Positions 5,978-13,125 of a stretch of DNA of 13,805 bases are shown here, piece by piece (position 1 is the stretch's first letter; each line of letters begins with the position of its first letter). Both the position numbers and the translations under genes were made by a program. The notes under the pieces are model-generated. The model had not been told where the DNA came from and did not search any database. It was given only the letters and a program-made list of their open reading frames with translations. Source of the DNA: Candidatus Aphodoplasma excrementigallinarum (GTDB lineage: Bacteria > Bacillota > Clostridia > UBA1381 > UMGS1253); contig DVOF01000133.1 of assembly GCA_018713805.1 (NCBI GenBank), positions 1 through 13,805 of the forward strand, given 5' to 3'.

Positions 5978-7192
5978 TTAATCCTCTTCCTGCATGACCC
6001 GGATGCGGCTGATGATTTCGCCGCCCAGGGCTTCGAGCTTTTTGTCGAGTTCCTTTTCCTTATCCGGCGGCGTGATGAAGCACAGTTCGTCAGCGCGGCC
6101 AAACACCGTGTCGCTGCCAAACACCTTTTCCACGTCGTCCTTTGTCACGCCCTTTGCGCGTACAAACAGGGAAACGACCGCCTCCTTATAGCAGGCCATA
6201 TACCCCTCGGGCGCCTCGTCCCAGATAAAGTTCTTGTTGTCCGCGCCCTTCACGATGTCGATTACGTCGGCCACGACTGCGCTCGCCGTTGGGAGCTTGC
6301 CCGCGCCGCGCCCGTAGAACATTACATCGCCGATCGAGTCGCCGCGCACCATGATCGCATTGAACACATCCTCCACGCCGGAGAGCGGGTTTCCCTCCGG
6401 AACGAGCATCGGCGACACGCGGCAGATCGCCCTGCCGTCTTCAGTTTTCTTTGTATAGCCAATCAGTTTGATCACATAGCCGAGGTCCGCCGCCTCACGC
6501 ACATCTTCAAGCGTGATGTTGGTGATGCCCTCGGTGTGGATTTTATCCGCGTCAACCGCCTTGCCAAATGCCAGCGAAGCAAGGATGCAGATTTTCCGGC
6601 ACGCGTCGTGCCCCTCTACATCGGCCTCCGGGTTGCGCTCTGCGTAGCCCTTTTCCTGTGCCTGCCGCAGCGCGTCGGCAAAGCTTTCGCCGTCTTTAAT
6701 CATCTTAGTCAAAATATAGTTCGTCGTGCCGTTGAGTATGCCAAAAATCTCCGTTATCTCATTTGCGGCCAGACAGCCGTTGAGCGGGCGGATAATCGGG
6801 ATACCGCCGCCAACGCTCGCCTCGAACAGATAGTTGACGTTCTGCTCGCGCGCAATGCGCAGAAGCTCCGTCCCGTGCGTCGCGACCAGCTCCTTATTAC
6901 TCGTTACAACGCTCTTGCCGGCAAGTAATGCCGACTTGGTGAACCGGTACGCCGGCTCAAGCCCGCCAATCGTTTCTACAACAATGCTGATGTCGGAGTC
7001 GTTTAAGATATCGTCGAAATCCTTGGTGAAAAGCTCCTTGTGCGGGTGGTCGTCAAACTCCCGCAGGTCGAGGATCCGCTTTACAACAATTTCCTTCCCG
7101 GACTTGCGCTTGATGCTCTTCGCATTCTTCTGTGTGATTTCGTAAACGCCGGAACCCACAGTCCCGTACCCCAGTATTGCAATTTGTATCAT
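5978..7192 (-). CDS. hom: Homoserine dehydrogenase with a degenerate C-terminal ACT-like domain
   Basis: This enzyme reduces aspartate semialdehyde to homoserine with NAD(P)H, the branch point to threonine and methionine. The N-terminal Rossmann motif is GYGTVGSG (8-15). The substrate region has FEASVGGGIPIIRPL (123-137), GILNGTTNYILTKM (151-164), and DVEGHDACRKICILASLAFG (191-210, likely catalytic Lys200). At 404 residues it is about 25 shorter than the usual Firmicutes enzyme (about 427-435) that carries an ACT domain. Residues 330-400 still look like a beta-alpha-beta unit (AVVSLFVRAKG, DDVEKVFG, ELCFIT, ELDKKLEALGG, ISRIRVM), but the DRPGVL-type ligand loop is missing. AGGAGG stands 7 nt before the ATG. 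It is 51 nt after the HTH-ACT gene and 39 nt before lysC, in one operon. Confidence 0.95.
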   Translation of the reverse strand: MIQIAILGYGTVGSGVYEITQKNAKSIKRKSGKEIVVKRILDLREFDDHPHKELFTKDFDDILNDSDISIVVETIGGLEPAYRFTKSALLAGKSVVTSNKELVATHGTELLRIAREQNVNYLFEASVGGGIPIIRPLNGCLAANEITEIFGILNGTTNYILTKMIKDGESFADALRQAQEKGYAERNPEADVEGHDACRKICILASLAFGKAVDADKIHTEGITNITLEDVREAADLGYVIKLIGYTKKTEDGRAICRVSPMLVPEGNPLSGVEDVFNAIMVRGDSIGDVMFYGRGAGKLPTASAVVADVIDIVKGADNKNFIWDEAPEGYMACYKEAVVSLFVRAKGVTKDDVEKVFGSDTVFGRADELCFITPPDKEKELDKKLEALGGEIISRIRVMQEED

Positions 7193-7243
7193 ATTTCCGC
7201 CTCCTGTGTTTACTAACTCTGCTATTTCTTTTCAAAACGCGGC

Positions 7244-7687
7244 CTACTCGCCCGCAATGATTTCGATCCGTTTTACGCCGTCAATGGCCTTGAGCTTCTT
7301 GAGCAGCGACTCCATCGTCTTGTTCATCCCCTCGGTACGGAAAGAGATCGTACTGCTCGCCGACTGGTTGACCGGGATGTTCTGGTTGATGGTGAGCACG
7401 CTCGCCTGCGCTGCGGCAAGCGTTTTGAGCACCTGCGACAGGACGCCCGGCTCGTCGAGCAGCTCAAGAAATATAGTAATAATCCTATCTTTCCCCATTT
7501 CTTCAAAAGGGAACACGCAGTCTTTGTATTTATAAAATGCCGACCGGCTGATTTTGAGCCGCTCGGCGGCCTCGCTCGCCGTTTTGCACTTGCCCGTTTT
7601 CAAAAGCCGCTTCGCCTCCACGACCTTTGGGAAAATATCTGGCAGCACGGCGGTATCCACCAGCAGATAGGATGGCTTCTGCGTCAT
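7244..7687 (-). CDS. pheB: HTH-ACT domain protein, PheB/UPF0735 family
   Basis: This is a 147-residue putative regulator with two parts. The N-terminal ~60 residues (LLVDTAVLPDIFPKVVEAKRLL then KTASEAAERLKISRSAFYKYKD) contain a helix-turn-helix-like segment. The C-terminal ACT domain (about 68-145) begins IITIFLELLDEPGVLSQVL, with the DEPG ligand loop intact. The family is named for B. subtilis pheB (also listed as UPF0735 ACT-domain proteins); its molecular role is not firmly known, and the old link to chorismate mutase was not upheld as I recall it. Its place as first gene before hom and lysC suggests a sensor of threonine or another aspartate-family amino acid controlling this operon, which is inference. 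GAGGTGAGGG lies a few nt before the ATG. The promoter and an operator-like dyad stand just upstream. Confidence 0.9.
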   Translation of the reverse strand: MTQKPSYLLVDTAVLPDIFPKVVEAKRLLKTGKCKTASEAAERLKISRSAFYKYKDCVFPFEEMGKDRIITIFLELLDEPGVLSQVLKTLAAAQASVLTINQNIPVNQSASSTISFRTEGMNKTMESLLKKLKAIDGVKRIEIIAGE

Positions 7688-7709
7688 AAACCCTCACCTC
7701 GTGTCCGTC

Positions 7710-7733
7710 TGTGGCGTACATTTGTATGCCACA
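7710..7733. promoter_or_regulatory. Operator-like inverted repeat at the pheB-hom-lysC start point
   Basis: TGTGGCGTAC at 7710-7719 and GTATGCCACA at 7724-7733 are 10-bp arms (one mismatch) around a 4-bp A/T spacer. It lies immediately downstream of the -10 box, so it spans the expected transcription start, a classic repressor position. In the RNA it would also form a 5'-terminal hairpin with one A-C mismatch. Confidence 0.6.
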
Positions 7734-7739
7734 AAGAGA

Positions 7740-7768
7740 ATGATACCATCATAGCGCGCTGTTGTCAA
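7740..7768 (-). promoter_or_regulatory. Sigma-A promoter of pheB-hom-lysC
   Basis: On the minus strand a perfect TTGACA (7768-7763) and TATCAT (7745-7740, 5 of 6 against TATAAT) are separated by 17 bp. It is about 52 bp upstream of the pheB start codon. No other promoter-like pair this good occurs between here and lysC. Confidence 0.85.
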
Positions 7769-7958
7769 GGGAAAATATGTATAAAGAAACAAATAAAATG
7801 AAGACGGTTTCCCGTCAATATCGTTAGAGGAAGGAGAGGCCTTTTATATTTAGAGCGCGCAGGGGGAAAAATTGGGCGCCAAAAGCAGGAGAAAGCGGGG
7901 GATATGTAGAATTTAATCTATCAGGTCTAACACATGATTTGTAAAGGGGGCGCGTGTT
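7769..7958. other. Non-coding part of the divergent pheB / divIVA-like intergenic region
   Basis: This is a 190-bp stretch with no supportable gene. It contains a small hairpin (GACGG 7803-7807 with CCGTC 7812-7816) and an unused strong Shine-Dalgarno-like AGGAAGGAGAGG near 7827-7838 that has no open frame of note after it. TATATT at 7845-7850 lacks a good -35, so I could not assign the promoter of the plus-strand gene that follows. Confidence 0.5.
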
Positions 7959-8537
7959 TTGGAAACGGAAAAGAAGTTTAGGAAAACTTTGTTTGGGTAC
8001 CGGAAAAAGGATGTCAACGCCTACATCATGGATACGGCACGCGAGTTTGATAAAAAGAAAAAGCAGTTTGAGGCGGAGGCGGCCGACCAGGCGGGGAAAT
8101 ACAAGGATTTACAAAAGAAGTATAACGCCCTTGACAGTAAGGCCGCCGCGCTTGAGAAAGAGCGTACCTACATAGCGGACGCACTTTTAGACGCGAAGCA
8201 GGAAGCGGAAAAGATCGTAGCAGATGCGAAGGTGGAGGCGGCGCGTATGCGCAGCGACCTCGAGGTGGAGCTGGAGAAGCTGCGCGCCGAGGTACGCAGC
8301 GAGCAGGTGCACCTTAAGCAGATACGCGCGCAGGCAAAGGAGACGCTGGAGGCGTATATCGGCAAGCTTGCCGACATAGATATGAAAATAGACGCCCATG
8401 CGTCCGGAAATGAGATGGAGCTGGACGAGTGGGACGGCGATGAGGAAGAACCCTATATCCCGGAGGACGTGGAAGACGACGAGGACGACGGGGAGGAAGA
8501 CGATTTTGAGTTTGAGCTTAAGGACATTGAACCGTAA
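7959..8537 (+). CDS. DivIVA-like coiled-coil protein with an acidic tail
   Basis: This is a 192-residue cytoplasmic protein. Residues 7-31 (FRKTLFGYRKKDVNAYIMDTAREF) match the N-terminal DivIVA pattern F-x-GY-x-x-x-V-N-x-Y/F that binds curved membrane. In B. subtilis DivIVA a Phe-Arg pair sits in the membrane-inserting loop; here the matching positions read Leu11-Phe12. Residues about 32-145 are rich in E/K/A with heptad spacing and should form a long coiled coil. Residues 152-192 are a very acidic tail with long Asp/Glu runs. The start is TTG 7959, with AAAGGGGG 8 nt upstream; no ATG lies close by in this frame. uppP follows 30 nt after the stop. It may serve as a septum or pole scaffold, or a GpsB/SepIVA-type paralogue. 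The role is inferred from the N-terminal pattern and neighbour. Confidence 0.82.
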   Translation: METEKKFRKTLFGYRKKDVNAYIMDTAREFDKKKKQFEAEAADQAGKYKDLQKKYNALDSKAAALEKERTYIADALLDAKQEAEKIVADAKVEAARMRSDLEVELEKLRAEVRSEQVHLKQIRAQAKETLEAYIGKLADIDMKIDAHASGNEMELDEWDGDEEEPYIPEDVEDDEDDGEEDDFEFELKDIEP

Positions 8538-8567
8538 AATAAAACCTGATGGAGGATCACAGTTATT

Positions 8568-9398
8568 ATGAGCGTATGGGAAGCACTGATTATGGGGCTG
8601 GTACAGGGATTGACGGAGTTTTTGCCTGTTTCAAGCTCGGGCCATCTCGTGATATTCGGCGAGATATTGAATTTGCAGATCGAGGATGGGAATGCGTTTT
8701 CCGTTTTGCTGCACGTTGCAACGTTTTTATCGGTATGTTTTATCTATTACAAGGATATCATTGAGCTGATCAAGGAGTTTTTCCTGATGATTGGGGATAT
8801 CTTCCGGGGAAAAGGGGACTGGAACCGGCCCTACCGGCGGATGCTGATCATGCTGATCATTGCGACGGTCCCGGCGGTCGTTGTCGGGCTTATTTTCAAG
8901 GTGTTCGGGATTGATGCGATGCTGTCGAACCTGCTGGTAGTCGGGCTTATGCTTCTGGTAACGGCGGTGCTGATGTATTTTGTTGACCATTGCAATACAA
9001 ACCGCTACGACGCGTCCAACGCAACGTATAAGAGCAGCCTGGCCGTCGGGCTGGCGCAGGCGTGCGCGCTGATGCCGGGCCTGTCGCGGAGCGGGTCGAC
9101 GATTACAGCGGCGCGGGCGGCCGGCTATAAAAAGGAATTTGCGATCAAGTTTTCCTTCCTGATGTCGCTTCCGGCAATCCTGGGGGCGGCCGTACTGGAG
9201 GGCGCGGGGCTGGTTATGGACGGCGGCTTTGCGATTGACGCGCTGCCGCTGGTAGTTGGGTTTATTGCCGCTGCGGTATCCGGTATCCTTGCCATCAAGT
9301 TTTTGATTAACCTGCTCAATAAAAACCGGTTTTATGTTTTTTCGATTTACTGTAGCATTGTTGGTCTGATCTGTATTATATTTAGCATCATTCGATAG
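8568..9398 (+). CDS. uppP: Undecaprenyl-diphosphatase
   Basis: This integral membrane enzyme removes a phosphate from undecaprenyl pyrophosphate to recycle the lipid carrier for peptidoglycan and other wall polymers; overproduction in other bacteria gives bacitracin resistance. It has 276 residues, the normal BacA/UppP size. The two family signatures are present: QGLTEFLPVSSSGH (13-26, with Glu17 and His26) and PGLSRSGSTIT (170-180, with Arg174). About seven to eight hydrophobic segments are seen, including 48-63, 92-113, 121-140, 185-205, 215-235 and 250-275. The only Shine-Dalgarno, GGAGG at 8551-8555, is 12 nt from the ATG, which is longer than usual, yet the protein start is well conserved. 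It is co-transcribed with the DivIVA-like gene and ends before a strong terminator. Confidence 0.96.
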   Translation: MSVWEALIMGLVQGLTEFLPVSSSGHLVIFGEILNLQIEDGNAFSVLLHVATFLSVCFIYYKDIIELIKEFFLMIGDIFRGKGDWNRPYRRMLIMLIIATVPAVVVGLIFKVFGIDAMLSNLLVVGLMLLVTAVLMYFVDHCNTNRYDASNATYKSSLAVGLAQACALMPGLSRSGSTITAARAAGYKKEFAIKFSFLMSLPAILGAAVLEGAGLVMDGGFAIDALPLVVGFIAAAVSGILAIKFLINLLNKNRFYVFSIYCSIVGLICIIFSIIR

Positions 9399-9417
9399 GA
9401 AAAAACGGCAAAAGGAT

Positions 9418-9460
9418 AGGGGTTTTCCGGTGTTTATGCGGAAAACCTCTTGATTTTTTT
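9418..9460 (+). terminator. Rho-independent terminator after uppP
   Basis: The core stem GGTTTTCCG (9421-9429) with CGGAAAACC (9439-9447) is perfect, extended to 12 bp by a G-U and two more pairs, with a 9-nt loop. A run of seven T ends at 9460. It separates the divIVA-like/uppP unit from the next cluster. Confidence 0.93.
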
Positions 9461-9478
9461 GCTTAGATACGGCAAAAT
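9450..9478 (+). promoter_or_regulatory. Weak candidate promoter of the yycI-like cluster
   Basis: TTGATT (9450-9455) and CAAAAT (9473-9478) are 17 bp apart, each about 4 of 6 to consensus. The -35 sits in the terminator T-run. It is the only pair of this kind between the terminator and the ribosome binding site, but the match is modest. Confidence 0.3.
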
Positions 9479-9514
9479 AGAAGAAGAGAATAAAACGGGA
9501 GGGGAGGCGGCTGC

Positions 9515-10348
9515 ATGAACTGGTCAAAGGCAAAAAACTGGCTGATTGTGCTTTTTATCGGTGTGAACCTGTTTTTGGTGTTTACGATCATCCGGACGGA
9601 TGTGCAGTCCTCCACGATCGATAGAGACACGATTGCAAATATCGTAAATATCCTCCAGGAAAACGGGATTGCGGTGGAAGCCGACGTTATCCCGCAGAGC
9701 ATGCCCGACCTTGGGCCGATCGACGTCATGAACAGCCTGTCCGACTATGATGCGCTTGCCGCGCTGGTGCTTGATGCGAACGCGCAGAAAGCGGCGGACA
9801 AGCCCGAATATACAAGCGGGAGCAAACGGCTCTGGTTTGAGGGCGATATGATCTACTATGAGGACAGCAGCCCGCAGCAGCCCTATGAGGGGCTTAGCCA
9901 GAACAGGGCGCAGAGTATCGCGCTTGAGTTGCTGCGCACATATGGCTTCAATATGGAGCGCGCGCAGGCAAGCGCCGCAGAGCAGGCGGACGGGGAATAT
10001 ATCGTCACGGTGACGCAGAAGATCGACCAGTATGTGCTGTTCGACTCCTATTTCTACCTCCATATCGCGCCGGAGGGGCTCCGCTCTTTTGCCGGGAGCT
10101 GGTTTGTGCCCTCTGGCAGCCAGGATATTCTGACCAATGAGTCGGCGCGCGTCAAGTCGATCGTCAGTGTGCTGCTGGACTTTACGCGCAATGAGGAACG
10201 GATTCAAAACGGCTCGTCCCAAATCGTGCAGATCGATCTGGGATATATGACAAAGGCAAAGGACACCTATCACAAAAATGCGACCGCCATGCCGGTATGG
10301 CTAATCCGGTGCAGCGACGGTAAGGTGTACGACTACGAGGCAAGATAA
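9515..10348 (+). CDS. YycI-like membrane-anchored regulatory protein
   Basis: This is a 277-residue protein with a short cytoplasmic start (MNWSKAKN), one membrane segment (about residues 8-26) and a long extracytoplasmic part. The MxWSKxK start, the single signal anchor and the length match YycI (WalI), which in Bacillus sits beside YycH and holds down or tunes the WalK sensor kinase that controls wall metabolism. The C-terminal part (IVTVTQKIDQYVLFDSYFYL, AMPVWLIRCSDGKVYDYEAR) resembles the repeated YycH/I fold. No walR, walK or yycH is next to it here, so it is an orphan copy in location. GGGAGGGGAGG lies just before the ATG with 7 nt spacing. The YgiQ gene begins 28 nt after the stop. The family call is fair; the function is inferred. 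Confidence 0.75.
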   Translation: MNWSKAKNWLIVLFIGVNLFLVFTIIRTDVQSSTIDRDTIANIVNILQENGIAVEADVIPQSMPDLGPIDVMNSLSDYDALAALVLDANAQKAADKPEYTSGSKRLWFEGDMIYYEDSSPQQPYEGLSQNRAQSIALELLRTYGFNMERAQASAAEQADGEYIVTVTQKIDQYVLFDSYFYLHIAPEGLRSFAGSWFVPSGSQDILTNESARVKSIVSVLLDFTRNEERIQNGSSQIVQIDLGYMTKAKDTYHKNATAMPVWLIRCSDGKVYDYEAR

Positions 10349-10376
10349 ACGGGAGAAACCAAAGGGTGTGGAACGG

Positions 10377-12344
10377 ATGAATGAGTTTTTGCCGGTGTGC
10401 GCTTCAGACATGCGCCAGCGCGGCTGGGGCGCGCCGGATTTTCTATATGTGACGGGCGACGCATACGTCGACCATCCGAGCTTTGGACACGCGATCATCT
10501 CGCGCGTGTTGGAAAAGGCGGGCTATACGGTCGCTATGCTGCCGCAGCCGTCGTGGAAGAGTGTCGAAGATTTTAAACGGTTCGGCCGGCCGCGGCTCGG
10601 CGTGCTGGTCACGTCGGGCAACCTTGACTCTATGGTAGCGCACTACACCGCGGCAAAGAAGCCGCGCTCTGAGGACATGTATTCGCCGGGCGGCGAGGCG
10701 GGACATCGCCCCGACCGGGCGGTGATTGTCTACTGCAACCGCATCCGCGAGGCGTTCGGCGACATTCCGCTTATCATCGGCGGAATTGAGGCGAGCCTGC
10801 GCCGGTTCGCGCACTATGATTACTGGGACAATCACGTACGGCGCAGCATTCTGCTCGACAGCCGTGCGGATTTGCTGATTTACGGCATGGGGGAAAAGCA
10901 GATTGCCGCAATCGCCGACGCGCTCGAAAAGGGTATTCCGGTGCGGAAAATCCGCTTTGTCGCAGGAACGTGCTATATCGCAGATAAAAGCGAGGCCATA
11001 GACGGCGTTCTGCTCGAAAGCTTTGAGCAGGTGAAAACGGACAAGCGCGCCTATGCAAACGCCTGCCGCGTGCAATATGAGGAGCAGGACCCCATCCGGG
11101 GCAAGCGCCTGATACAGCCGCACCACGATAAGCTGCTGGTGCAGAACCCGCCCATGCTGCCGCTTACGACAAAGGAGCTTGACGCGGTGTATGCGCTGCC
11201 GTATATGCGCGCGTACCACCCGATGTATGAGGCGGCGGGCGGCATACCGGCAATCAGCGAAGTGAAGTTTTCGCTCACGAGCTGCCGCGGGTGCTACGGC
11301 GCGTGCAACTTTTGTGCGCTGACGTTCCACCAGGGGCGGATTGTGCAGTCCCGCAGCCACGAATCCATCCTGCGCGAGGCGGAAAAGATCACGTGGGAGC
11401 CGGACTTTAAAGGATATATTCACGATGTCGGCGGGCCGACGGCGGACTTCCGCGCGCCTGCGTGCGACAAACAGCTCAAGTCCGGCGCGTGCAAAAACAG
11501 GCAGTGCCTGTTTCCCACGCCGTGCAAGCATTTAAAGGCTGACCACAGCGACTATTTGGCGCTTCTGCGCAAGCTGCGCGCGCTCGACCGGGTGAAAAAG
11601 GTCTTTGTCCGCTCCGGCCTGCGTTACGACTACATCATGGCGGACAAGGACGACACGTTCTTTTACGAGCTGTGCGAATACCACGTGAGCGGCCAGCTCA
11701 AGGTCGCACCGGAGCATGTGTCGGCCAATGTTCTGCGCTATATGGGCAAGCCTGCGGGTGATGTGTACCGGCGGTTTGCGCAAAAGTTTGCAAAAATCAA
11801 CAAAGAAATCGGCAAGGAGCAGTACCTTGTCCCGTATCTGATGAGCTCGCACCCTGGCTCGACGCTCTCTGACGCGATTGAATTGGCGCTGTTTTTGAAG
11901 GAAAACGGCCTGAACCCGCGGCAGGTGCAGGACTTTTACCCCACGCCGGGGACAATCTCGACCGCGATGTTCTATACCGGGATTGACCCGTACACGGGCA
12001 AGGAGGTCTACGTGGCGCGCGACCCACGGGAGAAGGCCATGCAGCGCGCGCTGTTACAGTTCCGGGACAGAAAGAACCACGCGCTGGTGCGCGAGGCGCT
12101 GCGTAAGGCCGGGCGCACTGACCTGATCGGCTATGGGGCGCATTGCCTTGTCCCGCCGGAGGGGGAGCGCGGCGGTTATCCGGGTCCCGGAAGAAACCGG
12201 CCGGGCGGCCGGGAGGGAAACAGAACAAAGAAAACAAATCCGAACAAGAACAATGGAGGGAATAAACATGGCAGTAATTATGGACGGAAAGGCATTGGCG
12301 GTAAAGGTAAAACAGCAGCAAAAAGAGGCGGCGGACGCGCTTAA
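10377..12344 (+). CDS. ygiQ: YgiQ-family radical SAM protein with basic Gly-rich tail
   Basis: This is a 655-residue radical SAM enzyme of the widely conserved YgiQ (UPF0313) family, whose substrate is not known. The N-terminal domain (about 1-290) begins with the family signature MNEFLPV, then GDAYVDHPSFGHAII and IIGGIEASLRRFAHYDYW. The iron-sulfur site is Cys306-x3-Cys310-x2-Cys313, preceded by Cys303. A Cys-rich stretch (CDKQLKSGACKNRQC) and the conserved APEHVSANVL and YLMSSHPGST segments follow. The family domain ends near LIGYGAHCLVPPE (about 585-597). The last roughly 58 residues are low-complexity, rich in Gly, Lys, Arg and Asn. I chose ATG 10377 because homologues start at MN-FLP; an in-frame GTG at 10368 is possible. 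The final 77 nt overlap the start of folD in another frame. Confidence 0.93.
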   Translation: MNEFLPVCASDMRQRGWGAPDFLYVTGDAYVDHPSFGHAIISRVLEKAGYTVAMLPQPSWKSVEDFKRFGRPRLGVLVTSGNLDSMVAHYTAAKKPRSEDMYSPGGEAGHRPDRAVIVYCNRIREAFGDIPLIIGGIEASLRRFAHYDYWDNHVRRSILLDSRADLLIYGMGEKQIAAIADALEKGIPVRKIRFVAGTCYIADKSEAIDGVLLESFEQVKTDKRAYANACRVQYEEQDPIRGKRLIQPHHDKLLVQNPPMLPLTTKELDAVYALPYMRAYHPMYEAAGGIPAISEVKFSLTSCRGCYGACNFCALTFHQGRIVQSRSHESILREAEKITWEPDFKGYIHDVGGPTADFRAPACDKQLKSGACKNRQCLFPTPCKHLKADHSDYLALLRKLRALDRVKKVFVRSGLRYDYIMADKDDTFFYELCEYHVSGQLKVAPEHVSANVLRYMGKPAGDVYRRFAQKFAKINKEIGKEQYLVPYLMSSHPGSTLSDAIELALFLKENGLNPRQVQDFYPTPGTISTAMFYTGIDPYTGKEVYVARDPREKAMQRALLQFRDRKNHALVREALRKAGRTDLIGYGAHCLVPPEGERGGYPGPGRNRPGGREGNRTKKTNPNKNNGGNKHGSNYGRKGIGGKGKTAAKRGGGRA

Positions 12345-13116
12345 GGCGAAGGGGATTACGCCGTGCCTCGCGGTTGTAATCGTGGGCGAGGACCCGGCAA
12401 GCAAGGTCTACGTAGCCGGGAAAATCCGCGACTGCGGCGAAGTAGGGATCGAGTCGCGCGAGTATGCGCTCCCGGAGGCGACGACGCAGGAGGAGCTGCT
12501 CGCGCTGGTGGAGAAGCTCAACGCGGACGATACGGTGTCGGGCATTTTAGTCCAGCTTCCGCTTCCGAAGCATCTCGACGAAAAGGCAATTATCAATACG
12601 ATTGCGCCGAACAAGGATGTAGACGCGTTCCACCCGGCGAACGTGGGCCGGATTATGATCGGGGACTACGACTTTTTGCCGTGTACGCCCGCCGGCGTGA
12701 TGGAACTACTAAAGGAATATGAGATTGACCCGACGGGGAAGGAGTGCGTCGTAGTTGGACGCAGCAACATTGTCGGTAAGCCGCAGGCCATGCTCCTGCT
12801 GCACCAGAACGGCACGGTGACGGTCTGCCACTCGCGCACGAAAGATCTAAAGGAAGTGACGCTGCGCGCCGACATCCTCGTTGTTGCCATTGGCAGGGGT
12901 GAGTTTATCACGGGCGATATGATCAAAGAAGGCGCGGTTGTCATCGACGTTGGCATGAACCGCAACAGCGCGGGCAAGCTCGTTGGGGACGTAGAGTTTT
13001 CCAGTGCAGAGAAGAAGGCGTCGTACATCACGCCGGTGCCGGGCGGCGTCGGGCCGATGACGCGCGCCATTTTGATGAAAAATACCGTGAAGGCGGCGGA
13101 GCTGAACGCAAAATAA
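12268..13116 (+). CDS. folD: Bifunctional methylenetetrahydrofolate dehydrogenase / cyclohydrolase
   Basis: This enzyme oxidises 5,10-methylene-THF to 5,10-methenyl-THF and hydrolyses that to 10-formyl-THF, feeding purine synthesis and formyl-Met-tRNA, or running reductively in C1 fixation. At 282 residues it is of normal length. Motifs: VGEDPASKVYVAGK (39-52, with Tyr48 and catalytic Lys52), GILVQLPLP, NKDVDAFHPANVG, PCTPAGVMELL, the nucleotide-binding VVGRSNIVGKP, and PGGVGPMTRA near the end. The frame is open upstream to 12133, but ATG 12268 is clearly the start: GGAGGG at 12255-12260 lies 7 nt before it and the family begins MAxIxDGK. It overlaps the ygiQ tail by 77 nt, so translation is probably coupled to it. 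rsmG follows 9 nt after the stop. Confidence 0.97.
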   Translation: MAVIMDGKALAVKVKQQQKEAADALKAKGITPCLAVVIVGEDPASKVYVAGKIRDCGEVGIESREYALPEATTQEELLALVEKLNADDTVSGILVQLPLPKHLDEKAIINTIAPNKDVDAFHPANVGRIMIGDYDFLPCTPAGVMELLKEYEIDPTGKECVVVGRSNIVGKPQAMLLLHQNGTVTVCHSRTKDLKEVTLRADILVVAIGRGEFITGDMIKEGAVVIDVGMNRNSAGKLVGDVEFSSAEKKASYITPVPGGVGPMTRAILMKNTVKAAELNAK

Positions 13117-13125
13117 GGAGCGGCT

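Noticed and set aside
10443..11531. Minus-strand open frame of 362 codons opposite ygiQ
   Set aside because: It is antisense to the radical SAM gene through its most conserved part; the composition is typical of a reverse-strand shadow.
12133..12267. 45-residue N-terminal extension of folD
   Set aside because: It is simply the open frame under the ygiQ tail; the family start MAVIMDGK with GGAGGG 7 nt upstream is decisive.
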